Below are positions 63,943 through 64,000 of a stretch of 64,000 nt of DNA, piece by piece. The position numbers and the translations under genes were made by a program. The notes below the pieces were generated by a model. The model was not told the origin of the DNA. It did no database searches and saw only the letters and a program-made list of their open reading frames with translations. The stretch spans positions 2,108,001 through 2,172,000 of the forward strand of contig RQOL01000616.1 in assembly GCA_013076295.1 (NCBI GenBank). The letters are read 5' to 3'. Every line of letters begins with the position of its first letter. The first letter of the stretch is position 1. This DNA comes from Sanderia malayensis. Lineage: Eukaryota; Cnidaria; Scyphozoa; Semaeostomeae; Pelagiidae.

Positions 63943-64000
63943 TTTGACCATGGGGTAATAATTCACGCCTATAGGCGTGAATTATTACCCCATGGTCAAA
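63943..64000. repeat. Perfect 58-bp palindrome at the right edge
   Basis: The left arm starts TTTGACCATGGGGTAATAAT and the right arm is its exact reverse complement over 29 bp, with no spacer. It ends exactly at the last base of the window, so it may continue. Confidence 0.9.

Overview
The window is nuclear DNA from a compact, AT-rich animal genome, most likely an early-branching or other non-vertebrate metazoan; a cnidarian-like marine invertebrate would fit but the sequence alone does not prove it. The reasons are genes split by many short GT-AG introns, orthologues of conserved animal genes (NAA15, SCLT1, an M1 aminopeptidase, SH3D19-like, MICU, PTPDC1, RCE1, HDAC11), TTAGGG-type repeats, many short MITE-like elements, and no bacterial signals. 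I assembled exon models by matching reading frame and splice sites by eye; junctions may be off by a base or two.

Layout, left to right. 1-5874 (-): 5' part of NAA15, the ribosome-anchoring subunit of the NatA N-terminal acetyltransferase; its 3' end lies off the left edge. 6485-25086 (-): SCLT1, a centriole distal-appendage coiled-coil protein in 26 coding exons. Two opposite-strand genes sit inside its introns: a complete seven-exon M1 aminopeptidase (12876-17061) and an intronless type II membrane protein resembling an O-fucosyltransferase (18458-20257). A third intron holds a broken fragment of a GPCR gene. 25687-26655 (-): an intact intronless class-A GPCR, paralogue of that relic. 29691-36138 (-): an SH3D19-like multi-SH3 scaffold with a 4.26-kb proline-rich exon. 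39724-47056 (-): an unrecognised 1,523-residue basic protein with a 22-residue tandem repeat, an SxIP motif and a PDZ-ligand C-terminus. 47645-51657 (-): a MICU3-like mitochondrial calcium-uptake regulator. 52031-57510 (+): PTPDC1. 58267-61313 (-): RCE1, the CAAX protease. 62819 to the right edge (+): the start of HDAC11.

Two gene pairs are divergent. MICU3-like and PTPDC1 share 373 bp. RCE1 and HDAC11 are separated by 1.5 kb mostly filled by a tandem array whose units each carry an inverted TGCGCAGTA/TACTGCGCA pair, a CRE-like TGACGTAA and runs of TTAGGG. SCLT1 and PTPDC1 are both linked to centrioles or cilia; the other genes look functionally unrelated. NAA15, SCLT1 and SH3D19 all lie on human 4q as I recall, so part of the block may be ancient linkage.
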